A stretch of 64,000 bases of DNA from Alteribacillus sp. YIM 98480 (GCF_009765375.1 NZ_VTOK01000005.1:1-64000), one strand, 5' to 3'. Counted from the first letter of the stretch, positions 8,843 to 17,849 are shown. A program made the numbers and translations. The notes: a model not told the origin generated them from the letters alone.

Positions 8843-10045
8843 CTACTTATACGTTACTTTTCTCCATACTTTTTCCATCGGTCCCTGATGATAGTTATTC
8901 AGCCAGAACCAGCTTAATAATGTCTGAACTGCAAAAATAATGAGGGTGATGAGCATTCCGTTTGCCGCATCAATTCTCCCATATAATTGAAGACCGAATC
9001 CGTAAAAGATAAAAATACAAATCACGGACTGGAAAAGGTAGTTTGTGAGGGCCATTTGGCCAACCAAAGCAATAGGTTTCAAAAGCTTCTCAACAGAAGG
9101 CTTTCGGAAAAGTAAAACGGCACTTGAAATATAAAAAAGCATCAATAATGGACCTGCTATAATATTTAAACCTTCTGCTAAACCGGTGGAAAGCCACGGA
9201 GCTAATGAAAAAATCCCGTTTTTTAAGCATGCATACAAAATGGATAGAAGGCCGCCGCTGATCAGTGTTATAAGTAGAAGGTTTTTCCAAAAAGAGAAGT
9301 GATTGTCTGCATGACGGATGTAATCTCGTTTACCAATATATAAACCTAGTAAAAACAAACCGAGTATGTTTGGAATGCTTAATATAAGGTTAGACAAAAC
9401 TAAAGGTACTTCATGAGAAACTCTAAACGAAAGGATACTTAAATAAGAACCGCTGCTGTACGTAGAAAGCGCTGTATTCACTGCGTTTTGTGCGTTTTGT
9501 TCAAAAGAAGTGCCTTCTTGATAAGCAACAACCAGATTGCTGATGATCATTAGTCCTCCTAATAGAAAAGCAGAACCAATAAGTAATGCAATGCTCCATA
9601 TAAGAATCGTTTTAGGTTTACGCTGAATAAATAACAATAGTAAAAAACCAGTGATAGCATATGTATGCAAAATATCTCCTGACCAAATAAATATAAGATG
9701 TATAACACCAAGAGTTAGTAAAAAAAATAAACGTCTTGAGTAAACTTTGCGTGCGTCAAGACCTTTTTCACGCAGCCGTTCATAAAATAAATAAAATCCA
9801 AGCCCAAATAAAAAAGAAAACATAGGATAAAATTTCCCGACAATAAACATATCGATGCTAAACACTGACCATTGATTTAATGGTTCAGGCGGAAGAGATG
9901 CCAGCTCACCAGGCAGACTCTGCAATTGAAACACAGGCGATTTAAAAAAAGCCATGTTGGCAAACAGAATACCTAAAAGCGCCATTCCTCGGATAAAATC
10001 AAGCGTAAGAATACGTTCGCTTCCGGTGGTGGAAGAAACTTTCAT
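8843..10045 (-). CDS. DUF418 family (YeiB-like) membrane protein
   Basis: A 400-residue integral membrane protein with about ten hydrophobic segments. The N-terminal DFIRGMALLGI motif resembles the heparan-alpha-glucosaminide N-acetyltransferase-like region often joined to DUF418. The C-terminal part (VGQMALTNYLFQS ... LSWFWLNNYHQGPMEKVWR) is the DUF418 signature. The function is not established; an acyl- or acetyl-transfer role is sometimes proposed. ATG 10045 has AAAGGAG 11 nt upstream; GTG 10057 overlaps that site. It stands alone and converges on the che operon. Confidence 0.85.
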   Translation of the reverse strand: MKVSSTTGSERILTLDFIRGMALLGILFANMAFFKSPVFQLQSLPGELASLPPEPLNQWSVFSIDMFIVGKFYPMFSFLFGLGFYLFYERLREKGLDARKVYSRRLFFLLTLGVIHLIFIWSGDILHTYAITGFLLLLFIQRKPKTILIWSIALLIGSAFLLGGLMIISNLVVAYQEGTSFEQNAQNAVNTALSTYSSGSYLSILSFRVSHEVPLVLSNLILSIPNILGLFLLGLYIGKRDYIRHADNHFSFWKNLLLITLISGGLLSILYACLKNGIFSLAPWLSTGLAEGLNIIAGPLLMLFYISSAVLLFRKPSVEKLLKPIALVGQMALTNYLFQSVICIFIFYGFGLQLYGRIDAANGMLITLIIFAVQTLLSWFWLNNYHQGPMEKVWRKVTYK

Positions 10046-10237
10046 TCTATGAACCACTCCTTTCTTTTATCATTATATCTTTCCATACGTAAGTCCATTA
10101 CCTTTTGTTGCGAAAACAAGTCAATCATAGCAAAAAGACTATAATTTGTCTCGATTTGTTGTAAATAACAGGAAAATAAGGAGTAACTATTCATGGCTTA
10201 AGTTATAAAAAGAACAAAAACATGATTTTTACAGAAT

Positions 10238-10310
10238 GGACATTCGTTCCGTTACTGCTTACAAAGTTATCCATACCCGATGATTTGTAGCAATAACGGA
10301 AACGAATTCC
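10238..10310. repeat. Long imperfect inverted repeat
   Basis: The left arm from GGACATTCGTTCCG through CTTACAAA (10238-10265) pairs with TTTGTAGCAATAACGG through GAATTCC (10284-10310). About 24 pairs form around an 18-nt loop, with few mismatches or bulges. No poly-T run follows on either strand, so it is not an ordinary terminator. It lies between the yvrJ-like gene and the DUF418 gene, both on the minus strand. Confidence 0.75.
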
Positions 10311-10335
10311 ACAAGTTCATTTTAATTATAGTTCT

Positions 10336-10530
10336 CTATTTCACTTGCTTTACTTTATTATCTTCGACTGATAACTGCTCAGAAGAAACGGAAGAGGCAG
10401 CATGTTCATGAGACCAATTTTGCACCGCGTAAATCAAAATATCAAGTTTTTTCTCCATTCGGTGCAATAAATAAAAAGCAATAACAGCTGTAATACCATA
10501 TTCTCCTGCAGCAGTGAGCCAAATATCCAT
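10336..10530 (-). CDS. YvrJ family small membrane protein
   Basis: A 64-residue protein with one N-terminal hydrophobic segment (residues 5-23) followed by LLHRMEKKLDIL, the hallmark of the YvrJ family. These proteins are usually about 50-65 residues and have no known biochemical function. The start follows GAGAGGAG. It lies downstream of DUF2922 and DUF1659 genes on the same strand, a grouping repeatedly seen in Bacillaceae. A hairpin separates it from DUF2922. Confidence 0.8.
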   Translation of the reverse strand: MDIWLTAAGEYGITAVIAFYLLHRMEKKLDILIYAVQNWSHEHAASSVSSEQLSVEDNKVKQVK

Positions 10531-10557
10531 GTTTATTCTCCTCTCAGCTAAATGGGA

Positions 10558-10590
10558 AAGAGACTGGCTCCGTTTGGATGTGCCAGCCTC
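10558..10590 (-). terminator. Hairpin between DUF2922 and yvrJ-like genes
   Basis: GACTGGC (10562-10568) and GCCAGCC (10582-10588) form a 7-bp stem with one G-T pair. On the minus strand it is followed by TCTCTTTCCC. A partial terminator or processing site is likely. Confidence 0.5.
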
Positions 10591-10605
10591 CTTATTATCC
10601 GCTAA

Positions 10606-10824
10606 TTATCCTTCATAAACGGTGTCTACTGTACGTTCTACAATCCTGGCGTCTCTTTTCTCTACTAAATTACCTCCAGAAGAATGAAAGATATTTGTAC
10701 TAATAACGGTATCCATCGCTGCTTCTACTGTCTCATCATCGAGTGACTCTACAGGATTATCGAGAGCGACAGTTACGTTTCTTCCATCTTCATTTGAAAA
10801 ACGAAGTTCTAAACGCTTACTCAT
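10606..10824 (-). CDS. DUF2922 family protein
   Basis: A 72-residue soluble protein beginning SKRLELRFSNEDGRNVTV, the usual start of the DUF2922 family, with SLDDETVEAAMDTVI typical of its middle. Function is unknown. It lies between the DUF1659 gene (35 bp upstream) and the yvrJ-like gene, and AGGTGATG precedes the start. The conserved neighbourhood suggests the three small proteins act together, but nothing in the sequence shows how. Confidence 0.85.
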   Translation of the reverse strand: MSKRLELRFSNEDGRNVTVALDNPVESLDDETVEAAMDTVISTNIFHSSGGNLVEKRDARIVERTVDTVYEG

Positions 10825-10859
10825 GGGTACATCACCTGCCTTTCATGGGTTAATTTAGA

Positions 10860-11075
10860 TTAAAAAGTAGAGATGTCGTATTCATTTACACGCTTTACAG
10901 AAACGATCGGAAGCTCTTGAAGTCCGCCAAGATTGATTGCAGCCGTTTGGAGATCCTCATCAGTGGCATCTGTTTTCACATTGTGAAAGCTTTTGTACTT
11001 AATTATGCTGTTTCCGTTATCATCTGCTCCGCCGTTTAGTTCAAGTGTCAGGCGGCTGTTTACGATTTCTGCCAT
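10860..11075 (-). CDS. DUF1659 family protein
   Basis: A 71-residue soluble protein with the DUF1659 pattern of an N-terminal beta-rich SRLTLELNGG and the motif KSFHNVKTDATDEDL. ATG 11075 directly follows AAAGGAGGTGAGCGG. A longer frame to 11162 has no ribosome site. It is first of the DUF1659-DUF2922-YvrJ group. Function is unknown. Confidence 0.85.
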   Translation of the reverse strand: MAEIVNSRLTLELNGGADDNGNSIIKYKSFHNVKTDATDEDLQTAAINLGGLQELPIVSVKRVNEYDISTF

Positions 11076-11598
11076 CGTCCGCTCACCTCCTTTCACTTTG
11101 TAAATGGATATAATCAGCAAAAAAGGGGGAATCGTCTCAAATATTTTCTTTCTCATCTGCAAACGTTTAAAATAGGATAGGCAGAGAGAAGAGAATACTC
11201 TTGGCAGAAGTGCACGGATAGACGAAGCCGTTTGTAGTCATTAAGGTAGCGTTTGACTGTCTATTGTCTAAATGAAAAGCTTTTTGTAAACTTCAGGAAA
11301 AGTTAAATTTGCTAGTGTTTCTACGGCTTCATTCATAAAAACTTGCCAGCAAGCTTAAGAGAGGAAGCGCTGAATCCGAAGAGCTGAATCGAGGCAGGCA
11401 GAGCTGAAAAAGAAAACAAACATTCTAAACGAAACAAGACGTTTTTTCAATAAATCGTTACAAGTTACCTATCTACTGATTCTGCTAAGCATTTATACTA
11501 TAATTACACAAAGCTTCTTATAGGGAACAGCTTGAACAGCCGGGCATATTCGTGAGAAACTAATTATATCAATGGTGGTTAACCAGGAGGGTTAGAAG
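11076..11598. other. Intergenic region upstream of DUF1659 and resA
   Basis: About 520 bases without a supported gene, lying between divergent transcription units. A TATAAT at about 11497-11502 could be the resA -10 element, with no convincing -35. The stretch at 11360-11410 repeats the word AGCTGAA. Nothing else recognisable is seen. Confidence 0.4.
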
Positions 11599-12132
11599 AT
11601 GTCCAAAAAACGAAAACGCTTTATTATGCGTTCATCAATATTGAGTGTTATAGCCATTTTGCTTGGATATGTGTTTTATACCAATTTCATTACAGGAGAA
11701 GAGAAGGCAGTAAAAGAGGGAGATACAGCTCCTAATTTTATTCTGACTACCATGCAAGGAGAAGAAGTTGAACTAGAAGATATGCGCGGACAAGGGGTCT
11801 TTTTGAACTTCTGGGGTACATATTGTCCGCCTTGTGTTGACGAGATGCCTTATATGGATAACCATTACAAGGATTTTAAAGATAGAGGGGTAGAAATTCT
11901 AGCGGTTAACGTTGGAGAATCTGATCTTGCCATCGAACGATTTGTAGATCGTCTGGATTTAACCTTTCCGGTATTGAAAGATAAAAATAAAAGTGTAATG
12001 GACCGATATGGTGTTGGTCCGCTTCCATCTACGTATTTAGTCGATGAAAATGGAGAAGTTCAGCGCATTTTAACTGGAGCGATGACAGAAGAAGATATTA
12101 AAGGTTATATGGAAGAAATTGAACCTTCCTAA
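11599..12132 (+). CDS. resA: Thiol-disulfide oxidoreductase ResA
   Basis: Membrane-anchored extracytoplasmic thioredoxin that keeps apocytochrome c heme-site cysteines reduced for cytochrome c maturation. It is 177 residues with one N-terminal anchor (about residues 9-28) and an active site CPPC in FWGTYCPPC. Bacillus subtilis ResA has CEPC there. The flanking GVFLNFWGT and VNVGES blocks match ResA closely. AGGAGGG precedes the start. It is not followed by resB/resC here, unlike in B. subtilis. It may serve the cytochrome-c-bearing caa3 oxidase encoded at 55.6 kb (inference). Confidence 0.88.
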   Translation: MSKKRKRFIMRSSILSVIAILLGYVFYTNFITGEEKAVKEGDTAPNFILTTMQGEEVELEDMRGQGVFLNFWGTYCPPCVDEMPYMDNHYKDFKDRGVEILAVNVGESDLAIERFVDRLDLTFPVLKDKNKSVMDRYGVGPLPSTYLVDENGEVQRILTGAMTEEDIKGYMEEIEPS

Positions 12133-12365
12133 GCAAAACACTATTGCCGCCTGCATGTGTAATACAAAAGGGCGGTTTTTTTCTGGAGGAACATGTAACT
12201 TTTTGTCGAATAAAACTAGTGGAATTGTTAGATCCTTGCAATAGGATAAAAAGATAACTGTAACAGCCATCTACTAAAATGGAACTAGGTTTAAACAATA
12301 GAATAGAAAGGGAGTGACTGCTCATCAACGTAATAAAGAAAATAGTAATTTGTACTTTTATCGTT

Positions 12366-13553
12366 ATGATCATACATAATATACATACAGTAAGTTTAAT
12401 ACAAGCAGAAGATGAAGACACAGCAGCTGCTCTTTCTTTACATAGCGAATCTGCTGTGTTAATGGACGCCAATACGGGCCAACTGCTATATGATAAAGCA
12501 GGGGACGAAAAGATGTATCCTGCTTCTATTACAAAAATTGCAACGGGGATTATGGCTGTTGAAAAAGGATTTTTAGAAGACAAAGTAACCGTCAGCAAAG
12601 AAGCAGTGGAAGTGGAGGGAACTTCTGTTTATCTGCTTGAAGGTGAAGAAATGGAATTAAAGCAGCTCATTCAAGGGATGATGATTAATTCCGGGAATGA
12701 CGCGAGTGCAGCTGTAGCAGAACATATATCTGGATCGCAAGAAGCCTTTTCAAAAGAAATGACAAGATATTTGGAGAAAAAAACAGGCATTGAAAATACT
12801 TCCTTTACTAATCCCCATGGTCTGCATGGAACCGATCATTATTCTACTGCAGAAGACATGGCAAAAATAACGAGCTATGCCATGAATAATGACATTTTTC
12901 GTGACATTGTTGGAACAAAAGAAATGCATTGGAAAGGTGAAGGCTGGGAAACAGAGCTTCGAAACCACCATCAGCTGCTATGGGACTATGAAGGAGCAAA
13001 CGGTGTGAAAAATGGGTATGTCTCAGAAGCAGGATTCACTCTCGTCACTTCCGCAAACCGAGAAGGCAGAGAGTTGATTGCTGTTGTGATGAAAGCGGGG
13101 AACAGCACCCAGGCTTATCAAGACACAACAGAACTTCTTAATTTAGGATTTGACACATTTGAAGAAAAACACTTAGAGAAAGGTGCACGCTATCAAGCAC
13201 CAGATGGTACTTCCTACATCGTTCCCGATTCCAGGCCATACTCTGTTCGAAAAGAGGTTGAACTTGATTTTCAAATGAATAATAACGGTCAGTTAACAAT
13301 AGCAGATGAAACGGGCCGAACTATCTTTGCGACGTATTTACCACAAGAAAAAGGCAAAGCATCACCAGAAAAGAAAAGTAATACCAAGTCTGTTGCTTTA
13401 GAAGAGGAAAGTAGTGATGAAGGCGGCAAAGAAATGGATCAGAGTTATTGGAAATCGTGGCCTGATTCGAGCTACTTTATGGCAGACATCATGAATTATC
13501 AACTAAAACACATTTTTAATTTTAGTAATTTACAGGTGAAGGAATCATCATAA
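12366..13553 (+). CDS. D-alanyl-D-alanine carboxypeptidase, S11 family (DacF/DacB-like)
   Basis: Penicillin-binding carboxypeptidase that trims the terminal D-Ala from peptidoglycan stem peptides outside the membrane. SxxK is SITK, SxN is SGN (NSGNDAS), and the third box reads KNG in GVKNGY instead of KTG. A beta-rich C-terminal domain and an acidic Ser/Glu tail follow. The first canonical start, ATG 12366, lies inside the signal peptide and has no ribosome site. A GGGAG at 12310-12314 points to in-frame ATC 12324. That would restore a Lys-Lys plus hydrophobic signal sequence and give 409 residues. Confidence 0.85.
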   Translation: MIIHNIHTVSLIQAEDEDTAAALSLHSESAVLMDANTGQLLYDKAGDEKMYPASITKIATGIMAVEKGFLEDKVTVSKEAVEVEGTSVYLLEGEEMELKQLIQGMMINSGNDASAAVAEHISGSQEAFSKEMTRYLEKKTGIENTSFTNPHGLHGTDHYSTAEDMAKITSYAMNNDIFRDIVGTKEMHWKGEGWETELRNHHQLLWDYEGANGVKNGYVSEAGFTLVTSANREGRELIAVVMKAGNSTQAYQDTTELLNLGFDTFEEKHLEKGARYQAPDGTSYIVPDSRPYSVRKEVELDFQMNNNGQLTIADETGRTIFATYLPQEKGKASPEKKSNTKSVALEEESSDEGGKEMDQSYWKSWPDSSYFMADIMNYQLKHIFNFSNLQVKESS

Positions 13554-13662
13554 TATAGAAACGGAAGAAAGCACGAAATCATATTGTAGGAAACGCCTAT
13601 ATCTAGTCAAGCCGTTCATTAGAGTTACCGTTGATGTATTGGCAAAGTCGGGAGCTGATCAT

Positions 13663-14268
13663 TTGGAAGAAAATAAAAAACTGCCAGATGACATTACACT
13701 TACAAGTGTGTGGAAAAGCTTTGGTTTGTTTGTGGTCATTGCAATAGTTCTCATATTCATCTTTCACGGTGAGGGACGGCTAGCCTATTTACAGCAATGG
13801 TGGCTGACAAATGCTGCTCTTGTTGAAATCTTGATTGGAACAATGATCGGTATTGGATTTACAGGGCTGGTAGTATTGCTTTATTATTTCACCAATTTGT
13901 CTCTCCCAAGAAATGAATATACAAGGCTCATTAAAAAAATGCTTTATAAAAAGTATGGAATTTTTACGATTGCTTTTGGAGCAGGTGTTTCTGAAGAGAT
14001 ATTATTTCGGGGAACGATACTTGGCTTGTTGATAATGTACATCGGAGCCGCTCCTGCTCTTTTGATCGTTTCCTTTATATTTATGGCCCTGCACATTCCT
14101 CAGTACAAAGGGAACGTCTTTATCCATGTTATTGTGTTTGGGATGGGGATGGTTCTCGGTGGATTATTTATATGGACAGAAGCATTATGGGCGCCGATTG
14201 CCGCTCATGTAACTTACAACGGGCTGATGGCGCACCTTATGAAAAAACAAGATCAAGCCCAAAAGTAA
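13663..14268 (+). CDS. CPBP family intramembrane metalloprotease
   Basis: A 201-residue membrane protein of the CPBP (CAAX protease / bacteriocin-processing, formerly Abi) family. Motif 1 is SEEILFRG (EExxxR), motif 2 is the His in FMALHIPQY and motif 3 is HVTYN. These residues form the metal or glutamate active site in the membrane. TTG 13663 lies 8 nt after GGGAG; TTG 13639 is upstream of that site. Substrates are unknown. It follows the carboxypeptidase gene by about 110 bp on the same strand. Confidence 0.82.
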   Translation: MEENKKLPDDITLTSVWKSFGLFVVIAIVLIFIFHGEGRLAYLQQWWLTNAALVEILIGTMIGIGFTGLVVLLYYFTNLSLPRNEYTRLIKKMLYKKYGIFTIAFGAGVSEEILFRGTILGLLIMYIGAAPALLIVSFIFMALHIPQYKGNVFIHVIVFGMGMVLGGLFIWTEALWAPIAAHVTYNGLMAHLMKKQDQAQK

Positions 14269-14358
14269 CCTATAAATAAGACATTGAATAAATATGATAG
14301 AGGTCAGATAATAATGAAATTTATCTACTCCATTTTCATAGGATTTTTCTAAGGCTGT

Positions 14359-14384
14359 ATCTCCGTTTTGAGTAAAACGGAGAT
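14359..14384. terminator. Perfect 11-bp palindromic hairpin
   Basis: ATCTCCGTTTT, loop GAGT, AAAACGGAGAT. It lies between the convergent CPBP protease and ktrB genes, where a shared transcription terminator is expected. No long T run follows on either side, so the terminator call is tentative. Confidence 0.5.
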
Positions 14385-14456
14385 ATTCGACGTTTAAGCA
14401 ATAATAGAACGAGTACACGTGAAATAGAGGAAAACTAGCTTACGGCAATAAATGCC

Positions 14457-15788
14457 TTACCCCGTAAATATATCATCGGCAGGATAACGAATTGCACTTC
14501 TTTTTGGCTTTGCAATAGTAAAAGCAAGCGTTAGCGGTCCAACTCGTCCGATAAACATCATTAAGATAATGATTTGTTTTCCTATATCTGTTAATTCTGG
14601 CGTCAGTCCCATAGACAACCCTACCGTACCAAAAGCCGAGACTGCTTCAAACAATACAATAAGAAAAGGAACTTTCTCTGTTAGGAGCAGAACAAACAAA
14701 CTCATAAAAATAAATAGCAAGCTGATGACAATAATGGATAACGCACGAAGAATGGTATGCTGGCGGATTGCTCTTTTAAATACAACAGGTTCCTCTTGTC
14801 CTTTTAAAAAAGCAATACACGCGAGCACCATCACTAAAAAGGTCGTTAATTTAATTCCGCTTCCTGTAGAACCACTTCCAGCCCCTATGAACATTAATAG
14901 AATCATTATCATGATCGTGTCCTGCCGGAGTTCGCCGATTTCAACGGAATTAAATCCAGCAGTACGAGGAGTAACTGCTTGAAAGTAGGAAGCCCACATT
15001 TTTTCATTTAATGGAAGATTTCCGATAGATGCCGAGTTATTAAATTCAAGTAAGAAAAAGCAAAGCATGACAATAATGTTTACAGTAAAAGTCCCTGTGA
15101 TCATCAATTTAGAATGCAATGATAAATTCTTAAATTTTCTTTTCCCGGCAAGATCTGCAATAACAGTAAACCCAATGCCGCCAATAATGAAGCAAACACT
15201 AATAACGATGTTAATTAAAGGGTGACCAACATATTGGGTAAGACTATCATCCCAAAGAGAAAATCCTGCATTATTAAAGGCAGACACCGCATGGAATAAG
15301 CTTGTGTATAAACCAAAAGCCCAGCCGTATTCGGGCACCCATTGAATCGCTAGAATAAGAGAAGCAATTCCTTCTATAAAAAGAGCAAAAATGGATAACG
15401 TACGGATAAGCCTGATTAATCCGCCAATAGACGTGGCATTAAGAGCTTCTTGCACGATAAGCCTTTGTTTTAAGCCAATTTTTTTACCAAATATAATAAA
15501 AATAAGGACGGCAAATGTCATCAAACCGAGACCGCCGATTTGGATCAGCACCATAATCACGACTTGTCCGAAAACCGTAAATGTTCCGCCTGTATCTACT
15601 ACGACCAATCCAGTAACTGTGGTGGCTGAAGCAGCTGTAAATAGAGCATCTATCCATAATAATGGCGCGGTTGTGGCGAAAGGTAGTTTTAAAAGCAATG
15701 TGCCAAGCAAGATAATAACAGCAAAGCTTAAGGCAAGAAATTGTGGTGGACTGATATGTACGACTTTTTGACTCAAATATTGGCGCAT
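14457..15788 (-). CDS. ktrB: Ktr potassium uptake channel subunit KtrB
   Basis: Ion-conducting subunit of the Na+-dependent Ktr K+ uptake system. The 443-residue protein has four M1-P-M2 repeats. Filter-like glycine segments are visible at TVTGL, AFNNAGFSL, TPRTAGFNS and FGTVGLS, and the C-terminus RYP..D.FTG is typical of KtrB. It closely resembles B. subtilis KtrB along its length. The gating partner KtrA is not adjacent; a KtrA-like gene is at 40517-41170. No c-di-AMP riboswitch was recognised in its leader. Confidence 0.92.
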   Translation of the reverse strand: MRQYLSQKVVHISPPQFLALSFAVIILLGTLLLKLPFATTAPLLWIDALFTAASATTVTGLVVVDTGGTFTVFGQVVIMVLIQIGGLGLMTFAVLIFIIFGKKIGLKQRLIVQEALNATSIGGLIRLIRTLSIFALFIEGIASLILAIQWVPEYGWAFGLYTSLFHAVSAFNNAGFSLWDDSLTQYVGHPLINIVISVCFIIGGIGFTVIADLAGKRKFKNLSLHSKLMITGTFTVNIIVMLCFFLLEFNNSASIGNLPLNEKMWASYFQAVTPRTAGFNSVEIGELRQDTIMIMILLMFIGAGSGSTGSGIKLTTFLVMVLACIAFLKGQEEPVVFKRAIRQHTILRALSIIVISLLFIFMSLFVLLLTEKVPFLIVLFEAVSAFGTVGLSMGLTPELTDIGKQIIILMMFIGRVGPLTLAFTIAKPKRSAIRYPADDIFTG

Positions 15789-16199
15789 GTTGCATCCCTG
15801 CTTATATTAAATTTCTTGCAGTAAAAATTAATCTACTCTTCTTTTTAAAATAAGTCAATATAAAAATCTAATTTAAGCAAAATTTAAAATTCATCCTTCC
15901 TAATATAATAAGGATGGTTCTTCCCTTTACTCTGGCAGATCGCCTGTGATTTTATTTTGAACGGATGATCGTGCGGAGTGTTAAAGAGGTGGTCGTCTTA
16001 GAGAAGTTCGGTTCTAGTTCCTTTTTGCAAACCACTTGAAAGATTACGTAATAGCGTTTTTTCGGTGGGGAAATAGCGGAGCGGATACATCCCGATACCA
16101 TTTTAAAAATAATAAAAAGGTGTAACGCCATAAATATAAAAAGATGGGTAGTGGTATAATTCAATAAACATTATTCGATAAATAAAGTTGATTTGTTGT
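15789..16199. other. Intergenic region upstream of ktrB
   Basis: About 410 bases between two minus-strand genes with no supported CDS. On the minus strand, TTGACT followed 17 nt later by TAGATT could be a weak ktrB promoter. A 70-codon frame here has no ribosome site or family resemblance. Confidence 0.35.
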
Positions 16200-16898
16200 T
16201 TAATGTAATGGGTCATCCTTTTTATCGATATATAACGTGCCATCTTTTTGTAATTCAGCATAAAAAACTTCTGAAACTGAGTGGATATCGTATGACTGTA
16301 ACTGTTCTTCTAACCATTGTTTATCTATTTTTAACTTTTCAAGATTAGAGGTAACGATTTTTCCGTCAGAAATAACAGCTGTTTCAATGGGGTAAATATT
16401 TGTCTTAAATGGTTGGATGTTCATATCATTTCTGGTTAAAGGCTTCTTTAATTCTTTTTTCATAACGGAGAGTTTTCCATCAGTTTCAAAAATAGCATAG
16501 TCGACATCCAAAATGGAAAAAATATTTTTCTCTCTGAGCAGTGCTTTTAACGCATCAATGTCTAGGCGTGCTTTACGCATTTCATTTTCCATTACTTCTC
16601 CATTTTTTATTAATATTCTGGGTTGCCCTTCAATCACCACACGTGCCTTTTTAGACCTAATATCAATAAGTCCTAAAATAATAGTAAAAACAGCCCAACT
16701 AATTAAAGCTATCAAACCGTTACGTATACTTAAATTAGAATCAATCGCTAAAGATGCCCCGATCGTACCAATCGAGATAGCAGAAACAAAATTAAAAAAA
16801 GTCATTTGTGATATTTCTTTTCTCCCCATTATTCGTGTGAGGGCTAATAAAGTTAAAAAAGCAATTATAAGTCTTAATATGAGGTCTGAAACAGGCAT
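16200..16898 (-). CDS. DUF421 / YetF family membrane protein
   Basis: A 232-residue protein with three N-terminal hydrophobic segments and the motif TRIMGRKEISQMTFF. A cytoplasmic domain follows, containing the YetF signature (RILIKNGEV, ALLREKNIFSILDVDYAIFE, GKLSVMKK). Members occur widely in spore formers, sometimes in spore membranes. The biochemical role is unresolved. AGGGAGTG precedes the start. It is monocistronic. Confidence 0.85.
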   Translation of the reverse strand: MPVSDLILRLIIAFLTLLALTRIMGRKEISQMTFFNFVSAISIGTIGASLAIDSNLSIRNGLIALISWAVFTIILGLIDIRSKKARVVIEGQPRILIKNGEVMENEMRKARLDIDALKALLREKNIFSILDVDYAIFETDGKLSVMKKELKKPLTRNDMNIQPFKTNIYPIETAVISDGKIVTSNLEKLKIDKQWLEEQLQSYDIHSVSEVFYAELQKDGTLYIDKKDDPLH

Positions 16899-17849
16899 AA
16901 TGACACTCCCTTATATAACGTTTTACGTTTTTTATCCTATATGTTAAGTTTCCATACTTTAATTTTTTTATGTTCATCTCCTAAAACAAAGTAATGGACA
17001 AATTCAATATTATTTTTAAAAATTAAATACAAATATAGGGTCATATTGGAGGGATGGAATGCCAGTTGTAAAACAATCAAAGATTTAAATTTATTGGCAA
17101 GATAATGAGGGCAGAGGCTGAAGGTGATCGAAAACTATTCCACTGATCAGGGTAACTTCCTTCTGGTCTAACGATAGCTCGATGAAATTTCTTGCCATTT
17201 TATGACTTTTCTTGTTTGGGAAGCTTTAGGACTTTGAAACACCATCCTCTGAACGGTATCATTAACTTCAAAATCAACACACCCGCTCTAGTATGGTTTA
17301 CCCCAGAAATATATAAATTCTGTTACTTCCTTTGCTATAAGTTCGTTTAAACTTGATTAGCAGTTTTTGTCATGTCTGTTTCTCGCTTAAGTATGTTTTC
17401 TCAATAAATATATTGATGGGATATATTATTTCGTCCCGAATGAAAAAGGCTTGGATGATGTAAAACAATAACTAAAAGAATCGATCGCCTTTATCTACCT
17501 ATAAAGATGGGACTAGAACACAGGAAAACACTGAAAAAAGGAATAAATATTAATTAGAGAATTGTTCGAAGGAAAAATCTAAAAAGGTTAGTTTAGGGTA
17601 TGAAAATCATCTAGCAACTGGAATATGTGAAACTCCTGCGTGAAAGAGGGCAGTGTGAAGACCCCCTTTTTTCACGAGGAGGCTAAAACCGTCACCCGCG
17701 GCAAAGAAGACATACGAGAATGAGCTAAGAGTGTTGGAGTAGATGTCGTACTTCTACCCTGAGGGGAAAAGCGAGTATATTCCCAGTTGCGTTTGCTGAG
17801 GGCTAACTTATGGGACAGCTCCTTTACGTCCTTTTACCAGGAGATTATA
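16899..17849. other. Gene-free, probably decayed region
   Basis: About 950 bases without an intact gene. Short protein-like tracts appear between stops. On the minus strand, around 17170-17270, there is a frame reading roughly MVFQSPKASQTRKVIKW. On the plus strand, around 17413-17466, there is one reading IYYFVPNEKGLDDVKQ and then a stop. They suggest old pseudogene remnants, but no family could be named. A degraded copy of a Bacillaceae intergenic repeat lies at 17621-17714. Confidence 0.4.
17621..17714 (+). repeat. Degraded Bacillaceae GC-rich intergenic repeat
   Basis: The order gaaactcctgcg, then gaagacccc, then gaggaggct, then cacccgcggcaaagaaga matches a repeat widespread between Bacillus genes. 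From general knowledge that repeat has the order actcctgcgg, gaccccgc, gaggaggct, cccgcggaaagcgaag. The middle is altered here. It is the only copy recognised in the window. Confidence 0.5.

Noticed and set aside
15952-16164. 70-codon minus-strand frame upstream of ktrB
   Set aside because: No ribosome site, no family resemblance and biased composition from AT-rich leader sequence.
15789-16199. c-di-AMP (ydaO/yuaA) riboswitch before ktrB
   Set aside because: Expected from B. subtilis ktrAB, but the conserved GGGAAACGGGGGAACC-like blocks are absent.
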